Of a stretch of 64,000 nt of DNA, positions 17,461 to 34,293 are shown piece after piece. The DNA is from DAHVFK01 sp963755395 (GTDB lineage: Bacteria > Pseudomonadota > Gammaproteobacteria > Burkholderiales > SG8-39): positions 620,001 to 684,000 of the forward strand of contig CAVWJJ010000004.1 of the NCBI GenBank assembly GCA_963755395.1. The letters run 5' to 3'. The position numbers were made by a program, and so were the translations under genes. Each line of letters begins with the position of its first letter. Position 1 is the first letter of the stretch. The notes under the pieces were generated by a model. The model was not told where the DNA came from. It did not search any database and saw only the letters and a list, made by a program, of their open reading frames with translations.

Positions 17461-17814
17461 ATGCTCGACAAGATAAAGCTGGTGATTGCGGTAGCCCTCG
17501 CGGCGCTGGGCGTCTGGGGCTACTACTGGCTGGGAGAGGGCGACGTGCTGCTTCGCGTCTTTTCCGTATTCGGCGGGCTTATTGCCGGCTGCGCAGTCGC
17601 CTGGTTCACCGAGCCTGGCCGCCGGTTCGTCGCGTTCGCGCGCGAGGCGATCGTGGAAGCGAAGAAGGTCGTGTGGCCGACCCGCAAGGAAACGGTGCAG
17701 ACCACCGCGGCAGTCTTTGCGTTCGCCGTGGTGATGGCGGTGTTTCTTTGGATCAGCGACAAGGGTCTCGAGTGGGTCCTGTATGACGTGATCCTCGGAT
17801 GGAAGAAAACTTAA
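17461..17814 (+). CDS. secE: Preprotein translocase subunit SecE
   Basis: A 117-residue inner-membrane protein with three hydrophobic segments (residues about 8-26, 32-50 and 80-102) and the invariant amphipathic region EAKKVVWPTRKE between the second and third. SecE stabilises SecY in the Sec channel. The three-helix form matches the enterobacterial length class. ATG 17461 is 24 bases after tRNA-Trp; earlier in-frame codons would lie inside the tRNA. Confidence 0.95.
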   Translation: MLDKIKLVIAVALAALGVWGYYWLGEGDVLLRVFSVFGGLIAGCAVAWFTEPGRRFVAFAREAIVEAKKVVWPTRKETVQTTAAVFAFAVVMAVFLWISDKGLEWVLYDVILGWKKT

Positions 17815-17839
17815 CGTGGCCAGAATCGAGCAGGTCGAC

Positions 17840-18373
17840 ATGAGCAAACGCTGGTACGTGGTGCATGCCTATTCCGGCTTCGAAAAGTCGGTACAGCGCG
17901 CGCTGGAGGACCGCATCTCGCGCGCCGGAATGCAGGACAAGTTCGGCCGCATCCTCGTTCCGGTCGAGGAAGTGGTGGAAATGAAGGGCGGCCAGAAGCA
18001 TATGTCCGAGCGCAAGTTCTTCCCGGGCTATGTGCTGGTCGAGATGGAGATGAACGACGACACCTGGCACCTGGTCAAGAACACCAACAAGGTGACCGGC
18101 TTCGTCGGCGGCACGGCAACCAAACCCGCTCCAATTTCGGAGAAGGAGGTCGCCGCGATCATGCAGCAAATGCGCGAAGGCGTGGAAAAGCCCAAGCCGA
18201 AGGTGCTGTTCGAAAACGGCGAGATGGTACGCGTCAAGGATGGCCCGTTCACGGATTTCCAGGGAACGGTAGAAGACGTGAATTACGAGAAGAGTCGCCT
18301 GCGCGTGGCAGTCACGATTTTTGGTCGCTCGACTCCGGTTGAGCTGGAGTTCGGGCAGGTTGAGAAGGCGTAA
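17840..18373 (+). CDS. nusG: Transcription elongation/antitermination factor NusG
   Basis: A 177-residue factor that binds RNA polymerase and couples it to Rho or the ribosome. NGN domain from KRWYVVHAYSGFEKSVQ to about residue 115, then a C-terminal KOW domain with GEMVRVKDGPFTDFQGTVEDV. ATG 17840 fits other NusG N-termini; GTG 17816 would add eight residues and leaves only one base after secE. Directly follows secE as in other proteobacteria. Confidence 0.95.
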   Translation: MSKRWYVVHAYSGFEKSVQRALEDRISRAGMQDKFGRILVPVEEVVEMKGGQKHMSERKFFPGYVLVEMEMNDDTWHLVKNTNKVTGFVGGTATKPAPISEKEVAAIMQQMREGVEKPKPKVLFENGEMVRVKDGPFTDFQGTVEDVNYEKSRLRVAVTIFGRSTPVELEFGQVEKA

Positions 18374-18379
18374 CGGGGA

Positions 18380-18395
18380 GAGCGCTGCGGCGCTC
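18380..18395 (+). promoter_or_regulatory. Small hairpin in the rplK leader
   Basis: GAGCGC, loop TGCG, GCGCTC lies in the 46-base gap between nusG and rplK. In E. coli the L11 operon leader contains the L1 translational repressor site. This hairpin is in the same place, but I cannot confirm L1 recognition. Confidence 0.3.
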
Positions 18396-18419
18396 GTTCG
18401 GACCCAATAGGAGAGAAGC

Positions 18420-18851
18420 ATGGCAAAGAAAATCGTCGGCTACGTAAAGCTTCAGGTGCCGGCGGGCAAGGCGAATCCCTCGCCCCCCATCGGTCCGGCG
18501 CTCGGCCAGCGCGGCCTGAACATCATGGAATTCTGCAAAGCGTTCAATGCGCAGACGCAAAAGGTCGAGCCGGGCCTGCCGCTGCCCGTGGTGATCACGG
18601 CGTATGCCGACAAGAGCTTCACCTTCATCATCAAGACGCCGCCGACCACGGTGCTGATCAAGAAGGCAGCCGGCATCGAAAGCGGGAGCCCGCGGCCACA
18701 TACCGACAAGGTCGGCAAGATCACCCGCAAGCAGGTCGAGGAGATCGCGAAGGCAAAGACCCCCGATCTCACGGCTGCGGATCTCGAAGCCGCGATGCGT
18801 ACGGTCGCGGGGAGTGCGCGCTCGATGGGCATTGTCGTGGAGGGCATGTAA
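18420..18851 (+). CDS. rplK: 50S ribosomal protein L11
   Basis: A 143-residue ribosomal protein beginning AKKIVGYVKLQVPAGKANP, with the conserved SPPIGPALGQRGLNIMEFCKAFN and C-terminal RNA-binding GSARSMGIVVEGM. It forms part of the GTPase-associated centre with 23S rRNA. GAGAG just upstream of ATG 18420 provides a ribosome site. The start of rplA follows with no gap. Confidence 0.97.
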   Translation: MAKKIVGYVKLQVPAGKANPSPPIGPALGQRGLNIMEFCKAFNAQTQKVEPGLPLPVVITAYADKSFTFIIKTPPTTVLIKKAAGIESGSPRPHTDKVGKITRKQVEEIAKAKTPDLTAADLEAAMRTVAGSARSMGIVVEGM

Positions 18852-19556
18852 ATGGCCATCAGCAAGCGCAGGAAAGCCCTTGCGGGCAAAGTCGACCGCG
18901 CGCTCGCCTATCCGGCGATCGACGCGATGAAACTGATCAAGGACACCGCGACCGCGAAATTCGACGAGTCGGTGGACGTGGCGGTGAACTTGGGCATCGA
19001 CGCCAAGAAGACCGACCAGTCGGTGCGTGGCTCGGTCGTGCTGCCCTCCGGTACCGGCAAGTCCGTGCGAGTGGCGGTATTTGCGCAGGGCGACAGGGCG
19101 CAAGCCGCCAAAGCGGCCGGCGCCGACTTGGTCGGCTTCGAGGACCTTGCGGAGAGCATCAAGGGCGGCAAGATCGATTTCGACGTGGTGATCGCCGCTC
19201 CGGACGCGATGCGCGTGGTAGGCCAGCTGGGGCAGATACTCGGTCCGCGCGGTCTGATGCCCAATCCGAAGGTCGGCACCGTGACGCCCGACGTTGCCGC
19301 AGCGGTAAAGAACGCGAAGGCGGGCCAGGTGCAATTCCGCGCCGACAAGTCCGGGACCGTGCAGTGCACGATCGGGCGCGCATCGTTTACGGCCGAGCAG
19401 CTGCGTGACAACCTCGCGGCGCTGGTCGAGGCGCTGAACAGAGCCAAGCCTTCAGGCTCGAAGGGCGTGTTTTTGAAGAAGCTGTCGGTGTCGAGCACGA
19501 TGGGCGTAGGGGTCAAGATCGATCCCGCGTCACTCGCGGCGCAACCGCAGCAGTGA
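18852..19556 (+). CDS. rplA: 50S ribosomal protein L1
   Basis: A 234-residue ribosomal protein of usual length, with the signature MRVVGQLGQILGPRGLMPNPK split by the hinge and C-terminal SSTMGVGVKIDP. It binds the L1 stalk of 23S rRNA and in E. coli represses its own operon. Starts immediately after the rplK stop, so expression is coupled. Confidence 0.97.
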   Translation: MAISKRRKALAGKVDRALAYPAIDAMKLIKDTATAKFDESVDVAVNLGIDAKKTDQSVRGSVVLPSGTGKSVRVAVFAQGDRAQAAKAAGADLVGFEDLAESIKGGKIDFDVVIAAPDAMRVVGQLGQILGPRGLMPNPKVGTVTPDVAAAVKNAKAGQVQFRADKSGTVQCTIGRASFTAEQLRDNLAALVEALNRAKPSGSKGVFLKKLSVSSTMGVGVKIDPASLAAQPQQ

Positions 19557-19773
19557 AACAAGGACTTTGGGCTGCCGGTCGTTCGCAGGAACGGCCGGTT
19601 GCTGTCAAAGACCGTAGGGGCCGCACGGGTGTTTGACCGCAGCGACTTAAACGCGCAGCAGCGCCCTACGCAGACGGCGTACCCGAAGCAGGAATCTAGG
19701 GTTCCTGATTCAAGGTCGCCATGGGGGCCGTACCGCGAGGCACGGCCGTTTGATCAACGCAAGGAGGTAGACC
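19557..19773 (+). promoter_or_regulatory. rplJL leader region (probable L10 leader RNA)
   Basis: The 217-base gap between rplA and rplJ has no good open frame but contains several complementary stretches, such as GCCGGTCGTTCG/CGAACGGCCGG-like pairing near 19573-19600 and GGGGGCCGTACC near 19725-19737 pairing with GGCACGGCC (19740-19748). In other proteobacteria this interval holds the L10(L12) binding site that represses rplJL translation. Assignment is by position and structure potential. Confidence 0.5.
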
Positions 19774-20304
19774 TTGAGTCTTAGTCTGGAGCAGAAGCAG
19801 GCGGTCGTAACCGAGGTCGCCGCGCAGCTCAGCAACGCACAGGCGTTGATCGTCGCGGAATATCGCGGCCTCAATGTCGAAAGCGTGACGGGACTGCGCG
19901 CCGCCGCAAGGAAGTCGGGCGTCTACCTGCGCGTGCTGAAGAATTCGCTCGCGCGGCGTGCCGTAAAGGGCACTCCGTTCGAGAAGCTGGCCGAGCAGAT
20001 GAGCGGCCCGCTGATGTACGGCATCGCGCAGGACCCGGTGCTCGGCGCCAAAGTGCTGGCCGAGTTTGCCAAGGCGAACGAGCTGTTCGTCATCCGGGGC
20101 GGAGCCATGGCGAACAGCGTCATGTCCGCCAAGGACATCGCCGCGCTCGCCCTGTTGCCGGGCCGCAACGAGCTGTTGGCCAAGCTCATGGGCACGATGC
20201 AGGCGCCGGTCGCCAAACTCGTGCGCACCATGAACGAAGTTCCGGCCAAATTCGTGCGCGCGCTGGCCGCGGTACGCGACCTCAAGGAGAAGGCTGCAGC
20301 CTGA
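19774..20304 (+). CDS. rplJ: 50S ribosomal protein L10
   Basis: A 176-residue ribosomal protein that anchors L7/L12 dimers. Starts at TTG 19774, preceded by AAGGAGG (19761-19767), an unusually strong ribosome site for a weak start codon. Recognisable LSLEQKQAVVTEVAAQL, ALIVAEYRGL and the C-terminal helix that binds L7/L12. The leader above is the probable autoregulatory site. Confidence 0.96.
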   Translation: MSLSLEQKQAVVTEVAAQLSNAQALIVAEYRGLNVESVTGLRAAARKSGVYLRVLKNSLARRAVKGTPFEKLAEQMSGPLMYGIAQDPVLGAKVLAEFAKANELFVIRGGAMANSVMSAKDIAALALLPGRNELLAKLMGTMQAPVAKLVRTMNEVPAKFVRALAAVRDLKEKAAA

Positions 20305-20352
20305 TCCGAACCGACCAAACATTCAGGAACCCTAAACATTCAGGAGTTGAAG

Positions 20353-20730
20353 ATGGAACGAGCACAAATTCTCGATGCGATTTCGGGCATGAGCGTCCTG
20401 GAGCTGTCGCAGCTCATCAAGGATATGGAAGACAAGTTCGGCGTCTCGGCCGCGGCCGCTGTTGCGGTTGCGGCACCGGCTGGTGGCGCCGCGGGCGGCG
20501 CGGCTGCGGCCGAGGAGAAAACCGAATTCACCGTCACGCTGACCGCGATCGGCGACAACAAGGTGAACGTTATCAAGGCGGTACGCGAGCTTACGGGTCT
20601 GGGGCTAAAAGAGGCCAAGGACCTGGTCGACGGCGCGCCCAAGCCGGTCAAGGAGGGGGTTTCCAAGGCCGACGCCGATGCAATGGTGAAGAAGCTTACC
20701 GACGCCGGCGGAAAGGCCGAGATCAAGTAA
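20353..20730 (+). CDS. rplL: 50S ribosomal protein L7/L12
   Basis: A 125-residue acidic stalk protein: N-terminal dimerisation domain, Ala/Gly-rich hinge (residues about 38-55), and C-terminal domain EFTVTLTAIGDNKVNVIKAV with GLGLKEAKDLVDGAPKPVKE. ATG 20353 is preferred over TTG 20347 because AGGAG (20342-20346) is too close to the TTG. Confidence 0.97.
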   Translation: MERAQILDAISGMSVLELSQLIKDMEDKFGVSAAAAVAVAAPAGGAAGGAAAAEEKTEFTVTLTAIGDNKVNVIKAVRELTGLGLKEAKDLVDGAPKPVKEGVSKADADAMVKKLTDAGGKAEIK

Positions 20731-20744
20731 GCCCTGGTTTGAGC

Positions 20745-20773
20745 CCGGCGGCCCGGAACTTCGGGGCCGCCGG
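20745..20773 (+). promoter_or_regulatory. Hairpin between rplL and rpoB (attenuator candidate)
   Basis: CCGGCGGCCC and its exact complement GGGCCGCCGG form a ten-pair stem with a nine-base loop, 15 bases after the rplL stop. No T-run follows, so it is not a standard intrinsic terminator. In E. coli the same interval holds a partial attenuator and an RNase III processing site that lower rpoBC expression relative to rplJL. Confidence 0.55.
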
Positions 20774-20901
20774 ACTCTCTTACACAGCCCGAACCCTGAC
20801 ACGCATAGACAGAGTGCAAACCAAAGACGCTGCGAACCGACGGGTCGGCGCGTCTTCGCTTTGCCCTTTGCCGCAATAGCGTTCCTTTACTGGGAGCCTT
20901 C

Positions 20902-29387
<8,486 letters not shown>

Positions 29388-29408
29388 GCGCGGGCTGCGA
29401 CGGCGACC

Positions 29409-29435
29409 AAGGGGCGGCTGCGGCCGCCCCTTTCA
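29409..29435 (+). terminator. Intrinsic terminator after rpoC
   Basis: AAGGGGCGGC, loop TGCG, GCCGCCCCTT forms a ten-pair stem followed by TTTCATT, 21 bases after the rpoC stop. It ends the tRNA-tuf to rpoC transcription block. Confidence 0.8.
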
Positions 29436-29454
29436 TTATTTACCATAGCGAGCG

Positions 29455-30006
29455 ATGAGCACGGTACGCGAGCTCGATACGTCCCCGCCGAGACCTGCCA
29501 CGCCGGCGGACCTGGGTGCTATCCACGCGATCTACGCGCACCATGTCCTGAATGGACTTGCGTCGTTCGAGGAGGTGCCGCCGACCGCGGACGAGATGCG
29601 CAGGCGCTTCGACGAGATCACCGGGCGCGGCCTGCCTTTTCTCTCGCTCGAGCTCGACGGTGCGGTCGCCGGATACGGCTACTGCGCGCCCTACCGGGCC
29701 CGCTCCGCCTATCGCTACGCGCTCGAGGACTCGGTCTACGTCCGGCCCGACATGGTCGGGCGCGGCGTCGGGCGCGCGCTCCTGGGCGAGCTGATCGGGC
29801 GCTGCGCAGCGCTCGGCTACCGGCAGCTCGTGGCCGTGATCGGAGACAGCGCCAACACGGCCTCGATCGCGCTGCACGCGAGCCATGGATTTCTTCGCGT
29901 CGGCACGCTGCGCTCGATCGGCTTCAAGTTCGGCCGCTGGGTAGACAGCGTGCTCATGCAGCGCCCGCTCGGCCAGGGCGACGCGACACCCCCGCTCAGC
30001 CCGTAA
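29455..30006 (+). CDS. GNAT N-acetyltransferase, phosphinothricin acetyltransferase-like
   Basis: A 183-residue GNAT enzyme that would transfer an acetyl group from acetyl-CoA to an amine. The start PATPADLGAIHAIYAHHVLNGLASFEEVPP and the EDSVYVRPDMVGRGVGRALLGELI acetyl-CoA loop (V-x-x-x-x-R-G-x-G-x-A) match the Pat/Bar subgroup, members of which act on phosphinothricin, methionine sulfone or similar compounds. The true substrate is unknown. It follows the rpoC terminator and its end overlaps the convergent ClC gene by 11 bases. Confidence 0.82.
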   Translation: MSTVRELDTSPPRPATPADLGAIHAIYAHHVLNGLASFEEVPPTADEMRRRFDEITGRGLPFLSLELDGAVAGYGYCAPYRARSAYRYALEDSVYVRPDMVGRGVGRALLGELIGRCAALGYRQLVAVIGDSANTASIALHASHGFLRVGTLRSIGFKFGRWVDSVLMQRPLGQGDATPPLSP

Positions 30007-31726
30007 GGCTCTGGATCTCGAGCAGCAGGTCGGACTTGGAGACCACGCCGAGCAGATGGCGGTCGGTCGTGCTCCTCACCACCGGCAGGCGCTCCGCGCC
30101 CTGGGTGAGGAACATCTGCAGCGCGTCGCCCAGAGCGGTGTCGGGGGTCAGGACGGCGAACTCGCTTCGCATCAGCTCGCCCGCGGTCGGTGACGGCGCG
30201 CCTTGCGGCGCGAGCAGTCTTTGCTTGATCTCGTGCAGGGAGATGACGCCGCCGAAGCGGCCGGCCTGGTCGACGACGTACACAAATCGCACCGGGTGCT
30301 CGAGGAAGGCGCGCTCGATCTGGTCGAAGCTTGCGCTCGCCGGTACGGTCGGTATTGCCGGCTTGACCAGCTCCGAAATCTGCAGTCCGCGCCAGCGCGC
30401 GAGCGCGCGCTCCTCCTTGTTGCGATGAATCGTCACTTCGTACATCGACTCCTCGCGCACGGCGCGCGCGACGAAGTAGGCCGCCACGCAGGCGAGCATC
30501 AGCGGCAGCACGACCTGGTAGCTCAGGGTCATCTCGAAGATCATCAGGATCGCCATCAGCGGAGCGTGTGTGGCTCCCGCGAGGAACGCGCCCATGCCGA
30601 CGATCGCGTAGGCGAACGGCATCGAGGTCGCGTGGGGCCACAGCGCGTGCACGCCCTGGCCGAACAGCAGCCCGAGCGATGCGCCGACGAACAGCGTGGG
30701 GGTGAACACGCCGCCGATTGCGCCCGAGCCCGTGGTCGAGGCCGTCGTCACGATCTTGCAGACGAGAACCAGCAGGACCATGGACCAGAGCCAATCGTGG
30801 TGCAGCAGCGAGTTCACCACGCTGTATCCGTTGCCCCAGACCTCGGGCACGCGCGCCGAGATGAGTCCCACGATCAGTCCGCCCAGACCGAGCCGGAGCG
30901 GCAGCGGCAGGCCGAGGCGCCCGAAACCGGCCTTGGCGAGCTGCAGCGCGCGCATGAATTGCGGCGCCGCGGCGCCCGCGAGCAGGCCGAGCGCTACGAA
31001 GATAAGCACTTCGGGACCGACCACGGAGGGAAACGCCGGCATCTGGTAGGGCGGCGCGTAGCCGGTGAGCTCGCGCATGGTGATGTTGGCCACCACGGAT
31101 GCGACCACCAGCGGGCCGAAGCTCTCCATCGCGATCGAGCCGAGCACGATCTCGGACACGAACAGCGCGCCTCCGATCGGCGCGCTGTACGCGGAGGTGA
31201 TCCCTGCGGCGGCGCCGCAGGCGACCAGCAGGCGCAGCCGCGCCGGGCCGAAGCGCGCGATGCGCCCGATGAGCGAGGCGCACATTGCGGCCAGATGGAC
31301 CATCGAGCCCTCGCGCCCGATCGACCCGCCGGAGGCGACCGAGAACAGCGACGAGCCGCTGCGCGTCAGCGCTTGGCGTACCGGGATCCGTCCGTCGCCG
31401 ATGGAGATCGCCTCCATGTAGTCCGAAGACGCGTCCTTGTAGGCCCATCTGCGGCTAAGCTGCAGCAGAAGCCCCGCGACCACGCCGCCGAGGGCCGGGA
31501 ACGCGATGCGCAGGTACCACGGCAGGATCTCGGCGATCTCGACCAGGCCGCCGGTATGGCGCGTGACGAGCCACTCCAGGGCGCGGATCGCCTCGCGGAA
31601 CGCGATCGTCGCCAGCGCGCCGACGAATCCCACCAGCGCGGCCCAGATCAGCATGGTGTGGATTTCGGAGAGGCGAAAGCGCTCCGACAGCCGCAGGCGC
31701 AACCGGGTCAGGCGCGAGGTGCTCAT
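29996..31726 (-). CDS. ClC-family chloride channel/transporter with CBS domains
   Basis: A 576-residue ClC protein with about ten or more membrane helices. Filter motifs are GSIGREGSMVH, which keeps the gating Glu of G-R-E-G-P proteins although the Pro is Ser, and GSGAIGGVFTPTLFVGASLG. The C-terminal 130 residues form a pair of CBS domains (about 445-500 and 515-570), which often bind adenine nucleotides and regulate transport. Start overlaps the TauE stop by 4 bases (ATGA), so the two are one operon. Ion and direction of transport are not determined. Confidence 0.9.
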   Translation of the reverse strand: MSTSRLTRLRLRLSERFRLSEIHTMLIWAALVGFVGALATIAFREAIRALEWLVTRHTGGLVEIAEILPWYLRIAFPALGGVVAGLLLQLSRRWAYKDASSDYMEAISIGDGRIPVRQALTRSGSSLFSVASGGSIGREGSMVHLAAMCASLIGRIARFGPARLRLLVACGAAAGITSAYSAPIGGALFVSEIVLGSIAMESFGPLVVASVVANITMRELTGYAPPYQMPAFPSVVGPEVLIFVALGLLAGAAAPQFMRALQLAKAGFGRLGLPLPLRLGLGGLIVGLISARVPEVWGNGYSVVNSLLHHDWLWSMVLLVLVCKIVTTASTTGSGAIGGVFTPTLFVGASLGLLFGQGVHALWPHATSMPFAYAIVGMGAFLAGATHAPLMAILMIFEMTLSYQVVLPLMLACVAAYFVARAVREESMYEVTIHRNKEERALARWRGLQISELVKPAIPTVPASASFDQIERAFLEHPVRFVYVVDQAGRFGGVISLHEIKQRLLAPQGAPSPTAGELMRSEFAVLTPDTALGDALQMFLTQGAERLPVVRSTTDRHLLGVVSKSDLLLEIQSLTG

Positions 31727-32475
31727 TTCAGCAGTAGCGCGGCGCCGCTCGCCACCAGCAGCATGGCGACCACGCGCTTGAAGGCCAGCTCGGGCATCCC
31801 GTGGTGCACGCGCTCACCCAACACCATGCCGACCACCATGGCCGGCAGCAGCAGCGCGATCAACGCGACCGCCCGGGCGTCGTAGAAGCCCAGGCCGCCG
31901 TAGCCGCCGGCGCGCAGCAGCGCAAGCAGGAACAGGATCGCGGACATGGTGGCGCGAAAGCGGGCCTTGTCGAGATTCAGCGCGTTCAGGTAAATGACGA
32001 AGATGGGCCCGGCCATGCCGCCGAACAGCGTGCTGAGCAGCCCGCCGCCGATGCCTGCGAGCGGCGCGAGCCATGCGCGCGGCGCCTGCAGCACTGCCTT
32101 GCGCGGCGCGAGCGTCCACAGCGCGTAGGCGATGATGAACAGCGCCAGCGCTTTGCGCAGCAGCTCGGGATGCAGCGACTTGAACAGCCATAGCCCCACG
32201 GCCGCACCCGCGACGGTGGGCAGGAGCAGCCCGCGCACGCCGCGCCATTCCACGTGCCTGAACTCGCGCACCGTCTGCCCGAACGAAGCAACGATGCCGA
32301 GCGTCGTGATGACGGGAATCACGGTGCGCAACGGCAGCACGAGCACCAGCAGCGGAATCGCCACCACGCCGGCGCCGAAGCCGGTCGCCCCGCGCAGGGT
32401 GTACGCGGCCACGACCACCAGGGCGCACCAAGCGAGCTGCCACGGGCCGGCAGTAGCCAGCAGTGCAGCGATCAC
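31723..32475 (-). CDS. TauE/SafE-family sulfite/anion exporter
   Basis: A 250-residue inner-membrane protein with eight likely helices in two similar halves, each beginning with a G-rich first helix (YTLRGATGFGAGVVAIPLLVL and LAGIGGGLLSTLFGGMAGP), the TauE/SafE pattern. Members export sulfite, sulfoacetate or other small organosulfur anions; the substrate here cannot be told. GTG start. Its end is fused by a 4-base overlap with the ClC gene, suggesting a shared role in anion balance. Confidence 0.86.
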   Translation of the reverse strand: MIAALLATAGPWQLAWCALVVVAAYTLRGATGFGAGVVAIPLLVLVLPLRTVIPVITTLGIVASFGQTVREFRHVEWRGVRGLLLPTVAGAAVGLWLFKSLHPELLRKALALFIIAYALWTLAPRKAVLQAPRAWLAPLAGIGGGLLSTLFGGMAGPIFVIYLNALNLDKARFRATMSAILFLLALLRAGGYGGLGFYDARAVALIALLLPAMVVGMVLGERVHHGMPELAFKRVVAMLLVASGAALLLK

Positions 32476-32502
32476 GCGGCGCCCACGATCAGCACCAGCG
32501 CT

Positions 32503-33486
32503 TCAGGCATCGGTGCGCAGCACCACCTTGCCCATGACTCGCCGCTCCGCCATGTCCTGGACTGCCCGCGCCGCTTCGTCGAGCCGGTAGGTCGCCGAGA
32601 TGTGCGGGCGCAGCTTGCCCTGCGCGAACCACTCTCCCAGCTGCTCGAGCGCGGCCGCGAATTCGTCGGGCGCGCGCTTGGTCCATTCGCCCCAGTACAC
32701 GCCCACAATCGAACGCTCCATGAGCAGCGGCAGATTGAGCGCGATCCTCGGGATTTCGCCGGCGGCGAAGCCGATCACCAGCAGGCGCGCGCGCCAGCTG
32801 GAGGAGCGCAGCGCCGCCTCGGTGTAGGCGCCGCCGACGGGATCGTAGATCAGGTCGACACCCTTGCCGCCGGTGAGCGCCTTGATCCCCGCGCGCAGGT
32901 CCTCGGTGGCGTAGTCGATCGTCTCGTCCGCGCCGTGCTCGCGGCACACCGCAAGCTTCTCCTTGCTCGAGGCGGCGGCGATGACGCGCAGGCCGAGGAT
33001 CTTGCCGATTTCGACCGCGGCGAGCCCGACGCCGCCGGCCGCGCCGAGCACCAGCAGCGTTTCGCCGGGGCGCGCGTCCGCGCGGTTGCAAAGCGCATGG
33101 TGCGAGGTGCCGTAGGTGAGCAGGAAAGACGCCGCGGTGGGATAGTCCATCTGCGCCGGGATCGGCACCAGGCGCGTGCTGGCGCCCGCCAGGCACTCCT
33201 CGGCGAAGCCGCCGAAGCCGCCGGCGCCGAGCACCCGGTCTCCGGGCTTCACGTGCGTCACGCCCGGGCCGACCTCCTTCACCACGCCGGCGAACTCGGA
33301 GCCGGGGGTGAAAGGCGGCGTCGCCTTCACCTGGTACTTGTTCTGGATGATCAGGACGTCGGGGAAATTGACGCTCGCCGCCTTTACCGACACCACGATT
33401 TCGCCCGCGCCCGGCTTGGGCGACGGGACCTCCTCGACCACCAGGGTTTCGGGAGGCCCGAACTGCTTGCAGATCACTGCCTTCAT
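32503..33486 (-). CDS. NAD(P)H:quinone oxidoreductase, zinc-free MDR family
   Basis: A 327-residue medium-chain reductase. The catalytic zinc ligands are absent and the cofactor loop VLGAAGGVGLAAVEIGKILG is typical of QorA-like NADPH-dependent quinone reductases. N-terminal MKAVICKQFGPPETLVVEEVPSPKP fits the family. It lies 21 bases downstream of an SDR on the same strand, so the two probably form a unit divergent from the hydrolase/CoA-transferase operon. Confidence 0.87.
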   Translation of the reverse strand: MKAVICKQFGPPETLVVEEVPSPKPGAGEIVVSVKAASVNFPDVLIIQNKYQVKATPPFTPGSEFAGVVKEVGPGVTHVKPGDRVLGAGGFGGFAEECLAGASTRLVPIPAQMDYPTAASFLLTYGTSHHALCNRADARPGETLLVLGAAGGVGLAAVEIGKILGLRVIAAASSKEKLAVCREHGADETIDYATEDLRAGIKALTGGKGVDLIYDPVGGAYTEAALRSSSWRARLLVIGFAAGEIPRIALNLPLLMERSIVGVYWGEWTKRAPDEFAAALEQLGEWFAQGKLRPHISATYRLDEAARAVQDMAERRVMGKVVLRTDA

Positions 33487-33507
33487 GGGATTTCCGTTGC
33501 AGGAGTG

Positions 33508-34242
33508 CTAGTTGGAACGGCTCGCCAGCCCGCCGTCGATCGTTAGTATGCACCCCGACGTGTACGCCGAACGGTCCGAAACGAGAAACGCCGCCGCTGC
33601 GGCGATTTCCTCCGGCGTCGCGGGGCGGCCGAACGACATATTGGCGAATAATTCCTTGTAGCGCGCCGCATCGCCCAGCAGCGTCTCCGCACGCTGCTTG
33701 TACAGGCTGGTCAGGCGGTCGGTCGACACCGGACCGGGGTTGATCCCCAGCACGCGAATGCCGTCGGCGTGCGAGGCCCCGCCCAACGCCCGGGTGAACG
33801 CCATCAGCCCCGCGTTGGCCGCGCTGCCGGCGATGTAAGCCGCGTCCATTTTCTCGCCGGCGCTGCCGATGATGTTGAGGATCACGCCGCTCCCGCGCCG
33901 CTTCATCGATGCGTAGACCTGCCGGCTGAGGTTGATGTAACCGAACAGCTTCAGGTCCCAGGCTCGGCGCCACGTTTCCTCGTCGATCTTGAGCAGATCG
34001 CCGCCGGGGATCGCGCCGGCGTTGTTGATCAGGATGTCGATCTCGCCGGCCCAGGCCGCGAGCGCCTCAGGCGCGCCTCGTTGCGAGAGGTCGACAGCCT
34101 TTGCGTTCGATCCCGGTGCAGGGTTGCGCGCCGCGATCCGCACCTCGCAGCCTTCCGCGGCGAGGGCTTCGGCGCAGGCCTTGCCGATGCCCTTCGAGCC
34201 TCCCGTGACCAGCGCACGCCGGCCGGTCAGGTTCAGTTCCAT
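33508..34242 (-). CDS. Short-chain dehydrogenase/reductase lacking the active-site Lys
   Basis: A 244-residue SDR starting at ATG 34242, ahead of which the complement of CCCTCCCT gives a ribosome site. The cofactor motif TGGSKGIG and NNAG are normal, and the C-terminus keeps INPGPVSTDR and the Y-T-S-G motif. The catalytic Tyr is followed by IAGS, so the usual Y-x-x-x-K is Y-x-x-x-S. Ser is present upstream (IIGSAGEK). Such proteins may use another proton relay or act on unusual substrates. First gene of the minus-strand arm of the catabolic module. Confidence 0.84.
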   Translation of the reverse strand: MELNLTGRRALVTGGSKGIGKACAEALAAEGCEVRIAARNPAPGSNAKAVDLSQRGAPEALAAWAGEIDILINNAGAIPGGDLLKIDEETWRRAWDLKLFGYINLSRQVYASMKRRGSGVILNIIGSAGEKMDAAYIAGSAANAGLMAFTRALGGASHADGIRVLGINPGPVSTDRLTSLYKQRAETLLGDAARYKELFANMSFGRPATPEEIAAAAAFLVSDRSAYTSGCILTIDGGLASRSN

Positions 34243-34293
34243 AAAACAGCCCTCCCTCGATTGCACAATTTTGGTTAGTCTTGCACATTCCCG

